Assembly (NCBI RefSeq): GCF_028389875.1
Contig: NC_084678.1
Span: 10,880,899 to 10,944,898, forward strand
Length of the DNA: 64,000 bases
Direction of reading: 5' to 3'
Source of the DNA: Rhea pennata
Taxonomy: Eukaryota; Chordata; Aves; Rheiformes; Rheidae
Shown: positions 12,631 through 24,443 of the stretch, in pieces
How positions within the stretch are numbered: position 1 is the first letter of the stretch
Layout of the letters: every line of letters begins with the position of its first letter
Notes under the pieces: model-generated
Told to the model about the DNA's origin: nothing
Database searches by the model: none
The model's input: only the letters and a program-made list of their open reading frames with translations
Program-made: the position numbers and the translations under genes

Positions 12631-15600
12631 TACTGTTAGTCAAGTGTTTGGAAGCTTAGTCGCAAAAGCGTTTCCAGTTGTCATGAATGGCTTTTATACA
12701 AGTGCTAAAACCAAATTCCCTGCAACCACGCAGCAGTGCAGTGAGACCTCCCTCCAGCTTCAGGGGCCGGTAGCTCCATGTTGTCCTTTCTCCAACAGCA
12801 GTAAAACCAGTTTAAGAGGTTTCCACCCTTCCCCTTTGGCTGTGCAGTCCCAGCCCAGCACTGGAGCTGCTGCCTCCTCATGCAACTGGTAGTGTGGCCA
12901 CATTGCAAGGCAGAGCGAGCACAGCGCCGGCTCGCGCCGGGGCTGCGTGGCCCTGCAGCCGGCTGTGCTGCCACCACGGAGCATCGTGTCCAGCTGTGGC
13001 GAGGGCTTGATGTGATAAGAAGAGGCACAAACTTCTGCAGCCAGTGTTGTTGCCAGGAGAGTTTCATGTGGAGCTACACCCTGACTAATCTTCCTTTGAA
13101 GAGCTTTGCCAAGGAGGTTTAAGAAAGTCCTTAATGTTTCTCCGTGTGCATTCCCCTTGTGACGTAGGAGCAGCCAGAAATCTTACTAAGCTGATTTTAC
13201 AGCTGCTCACAGTATAATACAAGAGTGTAAGGATCTTACTCACAACGAAGAGAAAGAAAAAGGAACCAGGAGTTTGGCTTTGCAGTTTTCCAATCCAAAC
13301 CGTAGATAAGTATTTCCCTCTGGCAGGGAACCAGTTACTTTGCTTCAGATCAAGATTCCTTCCCAGAATTAGCAATTTAGTAATACTACATGCTGCTTAA
13401 TTGTCCAAACAACATTCTGGAGGTAGAACTGAATTAATCAAGAATTATGGCTCCTGCGCGGAGCTCTTCCACCACGGCCTCATGCTGGTCTGCGTGGGAC
13501 CAGCCCACAGTTTGGGTTTTCAGCATCCATGAGTCGCACAGATGCTCTGCAGCTCAGACCCACTAGAGATCTTGATATCTTCCCAAAGTAAGACTTAAGC
13601 AGCATGCCACAAGCAAGTTTCCAGCTTGGTTAGGGCTGGAAGGCTCCCTCTTTGGCTATAAGGCTCAAATTTCCTGTGACAGCTCTTCAGTCGGTACTCA
13701 GACCATTAGTACAAGGCGGTTCTGTATCTGCGACCTTCACTGCAGGATCGGACTCAGCTTACTACAGATTTGTATTTTCAACTCTAAACTTTACAATCAT
13801 AAGACTTCTGGACTTCTTTAAAACTTGAGTAAGCTTTAAACTGACACAGCTTTGTCCTTTTGCAGTGAAAAATAATAGCTTTGCAAAGTGTGAATTGCTC
13901 TGGAGCGTTACCTCTGAAACCTAAAGACAACATTGTAAAGTGTCAATATGGATTGCTTTTAATATCTTTTAAGTGGAAATAATGACCTAAAGTATTCACC
14001 ACAGTTTCAAACTGACTTCCACGCATTCTCAGGTGCCAAAAATCTCTACATTTAGCTGCCAAAACCTCTTCTTCCCTTCCAACAATTTCTCCATAGCTGG
14101 TCTGGGTTGCCAATGCAAAACAGCATCACTGTGAAAACTGAAAAGGTGAAGATATTGTAAAACAAACCAAATAGCAAACCAAATAACACGGAGTCAATGG
14201 ACTTTTTGTTTTCACATGGAATTTTATGAAAAGTTTATTTTACTTTAAGTAAAGTTACTACTGAATTTCCAGTTGATTTAGCCAGAATACAGGGAACACC
14301 ACAGGATCTGAGTTGGGTTTGCTGAAGTGTACATGGCCTCGAACACACAGAATATTTCTAAGTTACATATATCTTTTGCTGACTGCCATACCTTTTTTTT
14401 TCTTGTGCTCTCTCCAGACTGACTTTCCCTGCTTCATTTCTCACCTTATTTTTCCACTATTTTTTTTTCCTACTGCTTTTCTCAGTCCCCTTTCCCAGGC
14501 TATGAGCAAAACAGCACTCCACTTTGAGCTGAACTTTTAAACCTATGTCTTGTAATTAAGTAAAACAAGCATCCTCCACCTCTGTTCAGCATTAACTTAA
14601 CAGCTTCAGCCACTTAGCACTTCCCGCAACTGCAGAACGGATAAGAGCCTGGCGGAAGAACGGCGGCTTTTAATGCGAGGGAGAGGAGGTGCCACAACAG
14701 CCAGGAATAACAGCAATAGTGCAGCGATTTAAACACAATATAGCTACCCAGATACCCAGTCCAGCTTGAGGCTCTCTTAACCAGTTGTAGCACTGGGTAC
14801 ATCACACTGAACGGGCTAACCAGCAGGAGGACTTTTCCTTTACACTTGTGTGTCCTCGTCTTTTCGTGAGCCTATGGGTGGGCAACGTAAAGCAAAGCTG
14901 ACTCTTTAGGAGAAATTACTATTGAGAAAAAACACATATTCAAAATAATCTGGAATCACGATTAAAGAATTAATAATTATAGCTATTATTATTATTCTAC
15001 TTGCAGGACAAATGCCTTAGTTCCAGCTCGCCAGCCCAGGCTTCCCGCACTCAGCCCGTCTCTACGTGTCACTCCGATCCTGACATTGAACTCACAACAA
15101 CCCGTACCGCGAAGACTGCCAAAAAAACTCCAGCTATTCTTCTTCATCCTCACTAACAATTTGGTAATGAAGTATTGATTTCCACTCCCCTGCTTATGGA
15201 CGATATTAGATTTTCATTGATAAACTGCACTGGGGCTGTCTGGTCTCCACTGTCCCTTTTTGCTGTCACTAAAACAAAGTGCCACTGAAGTAAGATAATG
15301 ACTGAGAACATTGATGTACTTATTTCGTCAATTTGTAACACTTGACAGGAAAAAAAAATTCTTCATAGTTTAATGTCCAAGTGTGCTACACAAGACGCAG
15401 TCACACTGGAAGCTTTACTTTTCATGGTAATGTCCATTTCCTATTTATAACCCCTCTGGGATAGTTTGTCTAAAGGAAATGTTTCTATTCAGTGCAGCTA
15501 TTACTGTTGCACCTGGGTTGCCCAATCCAGTCATTGCACTAGGGATCAATACATCACAGCGAGTACAAGAATTATTAAGTTAAAACAGATTCTGAGCCAA

Positions 15601-15934
15601 AAAACCTCTGAACAATGTTAATCTTCTGTGCAAGTTGTTCAAATAGTTATGCTTAACTGTGTTGCTGCCAAAGATTTGTTTAAAAGGGATTATTTTCAGT
15701 TTGTTTTATTCCTCAGATATATATATATATATATTTAAATCTCCATTACAGTCTATGACAAGGCATATGTGATGGAGTGATTTTTAAACAAAAGTACTAT
15801 TGTTAGATTATTGAACATTATATAAATATAGGTATATCTATATATAAATATCACTATGTAAATATCTATATATAGATATAAAAGAATAAAAGTAGCATTC
15901 CTTTCTCAGTTACGTGAGTGTAAATTTAAATATC

Positions 15935-16010
15935 TCTGTTGTAGTTAAGGGAGTTACTTTGGATTTATGCCACAGTAAATGAGATCAGAATCTGGCCTTC
16001 ATGCTATCTC
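15935..16010. repeat. Degenerate TGTAAATC/GAGATCAGAATCTGGCC dispersed motif
   Basis: On the minus strand it reads GGCCAGATTCTGATCTCATT, then a decayed TGTGGCATAAATCCAAAGTAACTCC. This block recurs throughout sauropsid DNA. Similar scraps occur at 2,480-2,512 (AAATCAGGGGAGTAACACTG) and 20,585-20,620 (GTGTAAATCCGGAGCGACTC). Confidence 0.4.
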
Positions 16011-16152
16011 TCTGGCCTGTCTATTACTATCTGTATTCGCAGGTTTTAAAGCGCAGCTGCGTTTTAAAATCAGCAGAGACCTGGTGAGAAAGGGGCTAAA
16101 AAGATGGCAATTGAAAATTTGTTCTTGTAACTTTTTTCATTAAAACTTTGAG

Positions 16153-16366
16153 ATCCCAATTTTAATTTGTGGAATATTCACGTTAATAATGAGATCTAAT
16201 TAAGACATCCATTAAAAGCCCGTTAAAGTTAATTTAACGTAAAAATTCCAATAGAACTGTATTAGATTTTCTCCATTAAATTAACGTTATGGATTTTTAA
16301 CGGATGTCTTAATTATACATTATTATTAACGGGAATACTGTATTACACAGATTAAAATCAGGTCCC
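16153..16366. repeat. Long imperfect inverted repeat (about 214 bp hairpin element)
   Basis: The left arm runs from about 16153 to 16245, and the right arm from about 16271 to 16366 in reverse. Matched blocks include ATTTTAAT-TGTG, CGTTAATAAT, TAATTAAGACATCC, TTAAAA and GTTAATTTAA, with a few mismatches and a short insertion in the right arm near 16,337-16,345. The centre is near 16,259. The shape suits a MITE or an ancient Eulor-type palindromic repeat. I cannot assign it to a named family without a library search. Confidence 0.8.
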
Positions 16367-17059
16367 TCGGAAAATCTTCCAGGATATTTTGGTGTTACAA
16401 ACCTCACATTACCTAGTGCACTGTTTGGAAAATCAGGTGCAGCCCTGTTTACTCTAGCTGAGCATTTCCTTGCAACTAAAGCAACCTACAGCAGACAAAT
16501 CCATCTCTGCATTTAACAAATGAACTTTCCTTATTCTCAAAGGAAAAATAAGTCTGGATCAAGTTGTAAACTGCTACTCTGTTGCAGATGAAATATTCGA
16601 AGTATGCTAGGCAGAAATTTGAGAAGAGGATCGTTCTCAAATATGAGAGGGCCTTGGGGTGTGTTTTTATTTTAGATATTCAAGGATAAAAATTGAAGTG
16701 CAGCATTTGCAAAATCACACTAAATATGCTTATTGTATTCCCTGCTGCTCGTGCAGACGGGCCTGTTCTGGCATTGCTTGGGAAATTTTGACATGATCCC
16801 TAAACTCAACATGGAGGAGAAAAAAAGGCCCTTCTTATTTACCTCCTAGGGAAAGTGTTGCCCTTATGCCACATATAATAGCAAATTGCTTTTTTTATGG
16901 CATGCATAACCTAGATGGGAAAAAATATGGCGCTTGAGGGAAGGAGGGAAAAAGTAAATGAAGTTCCAGGAATGTCATTCTGAAGTAATGAGGCATGGAC
17001 AGAAAATATACCCCTCACATCATCGGATTGAGATGGCAGTCGAAATAGCTTCATTGAAG

Positions 17060-17250
17060 TGTCAGCACTCATCCATCAATCAATCATCCACAAGGAAAAA
17101 TAGCGACAGTACAACGGGGCGGCTTTTATGGGATTTACTCATGGGCATAGGGAATAGCAGCTCAAATGTAGTTCTGACATGAAAAGCAAGGTGCTGATAT
17201 TATTTTTTATGATGGGAGGATCATAAAGTGAATTGAGAACAGTGAGGTCT
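17060..17250 (+). promoter_or_regulatory. Possible conserved enhancer with PBX/MEIS-like repeats
   Basis: ATCAATCAATCATCC (17075-17089) is a tandem TGATTGAT-type site on the minus strand. The surrounding 200 bp is repeat-free, without CpG clustering or open frame, and looks like developmental regulatory DNA. No conservation data are available. Confidence 0.3.
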
Positions 17251-17267
17251 GTCTTTGCTTAACCTAT

Positions 17268-17309
17268 TCAACTGGAAACGAACGGAGCTCAACTGGAAAC
17301 GAACAGAGC
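17268..17309 (+). repeat. 21-bp tandem duplication
   Basis: TCAACTGGAAACGAACGGAG with final C at 17268-17288, repeated at 17289-17309 with a single G-to-A difference. Confidence 0.9.
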
Positions 17310-17419
17310 CTTCAGATGGGTTAAGATTGAAGCCTGCATCGTGCTGAGCACTGGCCATTGACAACAAAATTCTATTAAAGCAAAATCAATGCATTAGCAT
17401 TGAGTTCCTCCGAAGCTGT

Positions 17420-17900
17420 TAAATTGCACAGCCCGGCGCAGAGTTATTAAGTGAAGTTACGCAACGCGAGGTCGTACCGAGCGCCTCCGACGGCAGCGCT
17501 TCCATCAAAGCCACCCGGGAGAAACACCGCGCGCATTTCCAGCCCTGCGCCTTTCCCCACGCTTTTTTTTTTTTTAATTTATTTATTCTTTAGAAAAATA
17601 TCCTGCTTATTCCAGCATCCAGCCGGCAAAACTCCCACCGCCGGCCGACGGGCCCCGGCGTGGCCCCGCGGTGCCGGCGGCGTCTCGCCGCTCCGTGCCG
17701 CGCGTTTCGCCGCGCGGCTGCGATTCCCGGCGCGAGGCTGGCCGGCCTCCGGCCTCAGCCGCGGCGGCTGGCCTCCGCGCTGAGCTTTCTGCCTCCTTCC
17801 CCCAAACCTCCGCCAGGCGCCGGGGCCGGAGGCGGTGGCGGGCGCAGCCCCGCGGCTTCCGCGCCGGCTCCCAGCAGCCGGAGACGGGCGTAATTTATTC
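17420..17900. other. CpG island
   Basis: About 480 bp of CpG-dense DNA interrupted by an AT-rich T-run at 17,565-17,600. Frames here are open only because stop codons are rare in GC-rich DNA. Possible promoter or enhancer-associated island. Confidence 0.5.
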
Positions 17901-18219
17901 CCGAAACCCAGCTCCCGCATAGGCAAGCGCTGGAACAGCTCCTTAATTTCGAATCTGGCCACAAACCTTTATTACACAGTGCTAAACCTTGATTATTTTG
18001 CCTGCATCACTGTCCTCTGGGAACATTTTAGATACACATTTGAATTAAGTGATTTTTTTTTACAATAAGATATAAAAAAAGGAAATGAACGTCTCTCCTC
18101 TCTCTTTCTCTGTATGAAACTGGATGAGTTGATAGTTTATCTGTCATATAAATCAGGTAACACAGAAAATCATTGCATCTTTTCTCTGTCGTATCTACTC
18201 AATATCTACCGTACTGACT

Positions 18220-18420
18220 TTTATTCTTATTGGAGATCATCAAAACATTAATTAAAAGCCTGGTGATCAAGCAGCCGAATATTTATGATTCACATCCTTG
18301 CTTATTAACAAGTGGCATATTGATACACCACATATCCAAGCTGTTTATGCTCTTGCGCTGCAATAAAGCAGTAAGAATTGTTACCCTCACGCGCTGCTTT
18401 GAGAGATTTATTCAGAAACC
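18220..18420. promoter_or_regulatory. Possible conserved non-coding block
   Basis: Repeat-free AT-rich DNA with ATTAATTAAAAG and a GCAATAAAGC hexamer. No frame with family similarity. Could be regulatory or part of a transcript. No conservation data. Confidence 0.22.
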
Positions 18421-18974
18421 GTAGCTCCCTTCCTGCCACCATACATGTCAAAATAAGCCATATCACCTTAAAAAAAAGGTGTATTTTAAACGGGGGGAGA
18501 CATAATTAGTATCTTTTTGGAGCCTAATATATAAGAATTGCACTGGATCAGTCTCAGGTGTTTTTTCCAGGGCTTTATTATTTAAGCTGAGAGGAAGAAG
18601 GACACTTAACTTTAAAAATGGCTGTCATTAGTACAATAATAATTGTTGGTTTAAAAAAAAAAACCTTTGAGAATCAGCTAACAAACCTACCCAGTAATTA
18701 CTTGTCAATGCGACTTCACCGTGATTTTTATTACCTACTTGTAAAAGTATTTACAAGACTGACCTCCCTAGCTTTTTTAGAGATCATGGAGGATATAAGA
18801 AGTCATTTTAAAAATCAATAATTATATATTAACATGATAGGGGTTGTGGCCTCCCAAGCCATTTGTACAAGCTATTGTGTCAACTCGCACACATTTACGT
18901 AGCAAAAAGATTGTCTCCCGAATTGTCAGTCTTTTTTTTTTTTTTTTTTTCCTGGATCATACTGTGCTGAAGCG

Positions 18975-19460
18975 CTGCATTTGCTCGCGGCCCCGGGCCG
19001 GGGGCTCAAGCAGAGGAGTTCTGCCGTTCAGCGGGGAGCCCGGAGGGGTAGCAAGGGCAGCGGGCAGCATGGTGAGCCCCGGGGCCGTCATGCACAGGGA
19101 AAGGGCCAAAGCAACCCCCTTCAGGCCAGGGGCGGCCCCGAGGCGAGAGCTACGGGCCAGGGATTTGCTTTTTTAGGGGTCGCTTCCCGCTACGCGCTCC
19201 CTGCCCGCTGTGGCGGCTGCCTGGGCAGGCGCTGTGCCGGGTTGGGCGCCTCTGCCCTCGGTTTAGCATTGCCAGGAATATTAGGCTCAGTCAAACCTGT
19301 GGAGGAGACAAGGGAGGGTGAAAGGCAGCAAAATGCTTTTTTTTTTTTTTTTTCACCCAGGTTCCTCGAGCTCTCACGCCGGCTCTGCCCAGCGCCGGGG
19401 GCTGGCTGCGGCCACAGAGATGCTGGCCACCACGGCGGTGCCGAGCGGCGGTGGCCGCCC
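18975..19460. other. CpG-rich island
   Basis: GC-rich with moderate CpG, bracketed by T-runs at 18,931-18,950 and 19,337-19,353. No gene assigned. Confidence 0.45.
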
Positions 19461-20399
19461 ATCCCTGAGGGCTTTTATCTTTGCAAACAAATATACGATG
19501 CAATTTATATTTAAAATTCTCCCTATAAAGACAGTATTGATCACAGATTCCAGATCAATATGTTGCAATTACAACAGGCTTTAAGGGCCATCTGTCCCCA
19601 AGCAAGAGAATTGATATAACCACCTCGATATATTTTGAAAAAGTGCTGCTGGTGTGTGCCCATCCACGTGCTGTACAACCTGACATATTATTTTTGCTCC
19701 TAGGAAGCTGTGTTTAGGAGCTGCATGGAGATGTAATTCTTGTTTATTGGCCCCCCCGCAAAGCGACCGCAGACTGGCTTCGCTTTGGGTTTTGAAGTCG
19801 TGATAAGGTCACTGACACCGTGTTTTCCTTGGCCTCGTTTTCCGGCTCCCCCTTGCAATCCCACAGCCTGGGACTGCTGTTTCGCCAAACCATCGCTACC
19901 TTCTGCTGAAAAAAAGATCAGCAGTGACACTGTTTAATTCTGGTAAGATTAATCTCTTTTCGGCAATGCTGCTGGAGCTTGACGGGGTGTCGATAGGGGT
20001 AAACTGGGTCTTTTTTGAACAGGAGAGGTTGGACCACGGAGAAGAGGGAAGTAAATTTTTGAAGCTTGTAGCTGATGAGTGAGCTGAGGTGCATCAAAAG
20101 GCAGGCTTCAGGTCCCGCTTTGTCAAGCCGAGGAGCTAATCTGTCAGCACCTGAAGTCAGGATCGGTCCTTACATTGATGGCACTGGGTCAGGCACTAAA
20201 TAGTCCTTTCAGAAATAAATGCTTCCTCGATATTTTTTTTCTTAATTAGTTCCTGCAATAGCTGATATTTTATACAAGCACACAGAATTTAGGATTTTGT
20301 TCTCCAATGGTCTTCTGAAGGAAAATGAGAGTACCAAAAACAAGCAAAAAAAACCCAAATGGCTTTGCAGTGCTAGTGGAAGCCTCTGCACCTTGCAAA

Positions 20400-20670
20400 A
20401 TAACGCACGACACGGGTAAAACGCCGAGGCGCGGGCCGGCGCCCGTGGCGCCCTGACCCCCGCTCCCGGACAGCCCCAAGCCCTGCGCGGCGCCGCCACG
20501 GGCTCCTGCCCTTGCAGCGTCCCGCTCCGCGCGTCTGCGCTTCACTTGCGTCCCCGCATCTCCAGCCAGAAGCCAGATCCTGAATTCGCTTCTGCTGGTG
20601 TAAATCCGGAGCGACTCCCCCGAACGCAGTGCGTGTCCCCCCGGTCTGCGCGGACCCAAGCGATGTCCTC
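20400..20670. other. Short CpG island
   Basis: CpG-dense 270 bp in AT-rich surroundings. No gene assigned. Confidence 0.45.
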
Positions 20671-21359
20671 TTGCGCCCAGCCTCAGACCCCCTCACGTTT
20701 TTAGATGGTTTGGAAAACAGCTGCAGTCACTAGCTCGGTGCAGATTACGTCTACAGCGGCGTCTGCGCGTTGGAGCTCGTACAGTTGTGTCAGGGAAGTG
20801 ATTGCAAAACGCGGTATTGATGCGATGGTGCTGGTGAGAATCCTAATGCAAAACCAGTTGCTATAAAGCACTTTATACTGGTCCAGCTTGTTTGTCTTGC
20901 TGGACCACCTTTACAGCAGTGCAAGCACTTGTATCCCCGCATGCTTCAGACTACAGTAGCAGCCATTTGTTTTTTAATTATGCCAGTAAAATGTTAAGAG
21001 GAAATAAAATTTAAGACGACACAGTTGTTTCTGGTACCAAAGTGTCTGTACAATATTTTCTTTGCAAGTATTTTCCAAAGTGAAATAGCTGTACCACTGG
21101 ACTTACTGCGGAGTAATAAACTTCCAGCTCTTCTGCCCTCTCAGCTCGTGAAATGTCTTTAGGCCTTTGTAAAAAGCCTGTTGGAGAAAACAGATTAAAT
21201 ACTAATCCGAGCAAGTCATACGTCTCTACTTGAGTTCATACCATCTAGCTGTGCAAACTCCCCCCCCCCCCTTTTTGATCTAAGCAAAGACAACAAATTC
21301 TTTCATTAGAGGAGAGAGCAGGAGAACGAGAGCAAGATTTTAAAAACAACATGAGGCAA

Positions 21360-21800
21360 AAATCTCACGCAAGCGCGGCTCCGCGGAGGGGAGCGTCGCG
21401 GCCGCCTGCGGCCGGGCCCCTTGGGACGTACCGTGCGGCAGTTCGGCCTCACAGCGCCGCGAAAGCCGGGACGTGCGCTGCAGGTTGCAAAAGCTGAGGC
21501 GCTGACCAGCTCCTGTTTGGCGCAGGGTGCTTAACCGTGGCGCTCTCCGGTCCAGCGTGCCCTTCTGTCCAGTGCTCAGGCCCCGCTTACCAGCCCTTCC
21601 CTCTGGTGTCGGGATTTTTTTTTTCCTGTACATTTGTTCTGCTTTTTAATATCTTGAATGTGTCAGTCCGAGATCCGCCCCCGTCTAAACTAACAGCGCG
21701 CAGCCGGCCGCAGTAGCAACGCGGGCGGTTCGGCTGCGCCCGGCGCCCGCGGCGCGTCCTTCGCTGCCGGCGGCGGCGCCCGGTTACGCGCGAGACCCGT
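21360..21800. other. CpG island next to minisatellite
   Basis: CpG-dense at 21,365-21,480 and 21,690-21,800, leading into the GC-rich minisatellite after an AT-rich gap. No gene assigned. Confidence 0.45.
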
Positions 21801-22048
21801 CCTGTCAGTCCAGGGTTTTGTTTATACGAAATGAAACCAATCAGAAGCTCATTTCCCTTTAAGAAAGAAAATGTATTTGTGTGTATATATATATATAAAA
21901 AAAAAACACGACAAATCGTGAAAAGGAAAGATTAAACGCATTTTTTATATTAACAACGCAAACGGGACCCCTCTGAGGGAGCCCTCGTGGCGGCGGCCCC
22001 GCCGGGCGGCTCGGCGCTGCTGCGCTGCCGGGGGCTGGACAGGCCGGA

Positions 22049-22555
22049 CCGCCCGCGGCCGGGCAGCGCGGGGCTGTACGGGCCGGGCAGCGCAGGGCCG
22101 GGCAGCGCGGGGCCATACGGGCCGGACCGCCCGCGGCCGGGCAGCGCGGGGCCATGTGGGCCGGGCAGCGCTGGGCCGGGCAGCGCGGGGCTGTACGGGC
22201 CTGACCGCCCGCGGCCGGGCAGTGCGGGGCTTTATGGGACGGGCAGCGCAGGGCCGGGCAGCGCGGGGCCATGTGGGCCGGGCAGCGCTGGGCCGGGCAG
22301 CGCGGGGCCATACGGGCCGGACCGCCCGCGGCCGGGCAGCGCGGGGCTGTACGGGCCGGGCAGCGCAGGGCCGGGCAGCGCGGGGCCATACGGGCCGGAC
22401 CGCCCGCGGCCGGGCAGCGCGGGGCCATGTGGGCCGGGCAGTGCTGGGCCGGGCAGCGTGGGGCCGTACGGGCCGGACCGCCCGCGGCCGGGCAGTGCGG
22501 GGCCATGTGGGCCGGGCAGCGCTGGGCCGGGCAGCGCGGGGCCGTGTGGGCCGCC
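22049..22555. repeat. GC-rich minisatellite, 78-bp unit made of two 39-bp halves
   Basis: Units begin at 22049, 22127, 22205, 22322, 22400 and 22478, each opening with CCGCCCGCGGCCGGGCAG. Spacing is 78 bp except for the third unit at 117 bp (78 + 39), which shows the 39-bp subunit. Because 78 and 39 are multiples of three, long frames stay open on both strands and mimic glycine/proline-rich proteins. The plus strand is G-rich with many GGG/GGGG runs, so G-quadruplex or R-loop formation is possible. Confidence 0.92.
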
Positions 22556-22602
22556 TGCAGCTTGCACCGATGAAAACGTACACCTTTGATGCATTTTTAT
22601 AC

Positions 22603-22620
22603 TGTACATATTTGTATATA
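22603..22620 (+). promoter_or_regulatory. Tandem Pumilio-type elements
   Basis: TGTACATA (22603-22610) and TGTATATA (22613-22620) both fit the Pumilio consensus UGUANAUA and are 2 nt apart. Meaningful only if this region is transcribed on the plus strand. Confidence 0.4.
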
Positions 22621-23202
22621 TTGAATATATTGCCATGTTATGAACACAGATTTTGTTATATTTGCTTGTTTCTGTTTCCTACAAAAATTGGTCCATGACA
22701 GGGGATTTTTTTTTTTTTGTACAGAAACTATGCTTGTAATTTTTTCCGTTTGTTTTTTCTCGGTCATCATCTTTTAATGTTTCATAAAGGATTTAGAGAT
22801 GAGTTTCTGGAGGAACTCTGAGAAGCAAGTCTGTGTTTGCATGAGACCTGCCGGTTGCTGGCTAGAAAGGGGGGCGGGGGGCGAGGGGAAACCTAAGGCG
22901 AGTTTTGCTTTTAAAGCATGCTTAGTCCCATGGGAAAACTCATACATGTACAATTATTCTCTTTGTATTTTATCTAATAGTGCCTGAATTTTTTTAATGT
23001 CTTCTTAGAGGAACAATTCATAATTGTCAAAATTTGAAACATTAGCTTAATTTTGTTTTCATGACCCCTCATTTCTTCTCCTTATTTATTTTGTTGCTGT
23101 TTATAATGGGCCCCAAGGCCATTTCTGACATTGCAGTGTTCTTCTTCCACATTAAGGATGTTTTTAAAATTACGAAGATTATTGAGCCAACAGGCTATTT
23201 TA

Positions 23203-23231
23203 ATCAAAACCATGTTTCACTTGGTTTTGAT
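23203..23231 (+). other. Perfect 10-bp stem-loop
   Basis: ATCAAAACCA (23203-23212) and TGGTTTTGAT (23222-23231) are exact reverse complements around the 9-nt loop TGTTTCACT. It is inside the 3' UTR-like segment. Too short for a microRNA hairpin. Confidence 0.6.
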
Positions 23232-24443
23232 GCTTGCGAACGCTCCTTGCAGCGGGAAGCCCCTCTCTGCCAGGAGGATTCTACCACCTAGTGGTCCAGA
23301 CCACTCAGCACAGATTCGCGTCTTCCCACCGTCTGCTGTCTCGCTCGAAGCCTAGCTGGCAATTTTGCTTCAAATTATTTGCTTCTAATAGCTAACTTAA
23401 ACTAAACAAATTGAAAATGTTAATGGCATTTTTTTTGCTTTGGTTGATTGCTAAATAAATTCGTATAATTTATACTAGAGGAGATTACTGCTTTTATTGT
23501 TTTGGGTTCCCCCAAACCAATTATTAACAATCAGGACTATGTATCTCATTAAATTTAAATCAGGTCAAACCTATTTATCTAAGGCCTTTTCTGACTTACA
23601 AGAAGACAACTGTATTCCTGTGCATTTAAGACATATTTCTGTGTATGATTTTGCAGCATTGAATTCTATCAACTGTGATTTTTTTTTTTGTTCTGCATTT
23701 TTACCACAGCAAATATATTGTAAAATAATAATAATAATAATAAATCTCTCAACTTTGCCACAGAAAACATTACTTTTTATGCCCAGGGATTTTTTTTTTA
23801 ATAAAATCACTGCAGTTTTAGAACTGTAATTAAAGCCCTGAATAATAGATCACACATCTTTATCTGTTGTGTTTAAGAGGGGGAAAAAAAATAGCCCAAA
23901 CTGTTCACATAATCCTGAATGCCTCATTTCCATAAAAAAGGTTTCTATACATATATTATTTACATTTTTAAACATGGTAATTCTTTCCTTTGTGGCATAA
24001 AATGTCTCTTTTCCACTGCAGTTATTGGAAAGCGCCTGTTCACATCTGAAATGTTATCGTAATTTGCATCAGGAAACCCAACTGCAGACATTAAGGACTT
24101 GGGTGTGTTCAATTATGATTTTGCTGGAGGCTGTCCCTCATTTTAATGCTGCACTCATTGAACTACCTTTCTGAAATCTAGCTGATACGGCTCGCCATAG
24201 ACGTGCTGCACAACATCATTAGCTTTGCAAATGGCTTCATTTCAGTCAATGCAGACTTCAGTTTTGGCCAATTGTAAAATGGAAATTTGAAAAGGAAAAA
24301 AAAAACAGATGCACTTAAAACATGAAAAGAATTATTTATATGATAAAAATATATTTAGATTTTCAAAGCACAAGACTGAACAGAAGTGCTCTTTTTATGC
24401 TTTCTGAAGATGTTACTGTTAAAAGTCTTTCTACATCAGGCTT

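Larger units (their letters stand above)
9560..15935. other. Non-coding, no gene seen
   Basis: Unique sequence with scattered repeat scraps described separately. An alternating GT/GC stretch (11,822-11,850) is Z-DNA-prone. AATAAA hexamers near 10,539 and 11,144 stand alone. Confidence 0.45.

Noticed and set aside
1..22000. TSHZ2 main coding exon
   Set aside because: It would be a frame of about 1,000 codons with zinc fingers. Nothing like it is present, so TSHZ2 is suggested only as owner of a UTR.
21859..22589. Collagen-like GSAGP/PRPGSAG frames of about 200 codons on both strands
   Set aside because: They come from the 78-bp minisatellite, whose unit is a multiple of three. Equal openness on both strands argues against selection for a protein.
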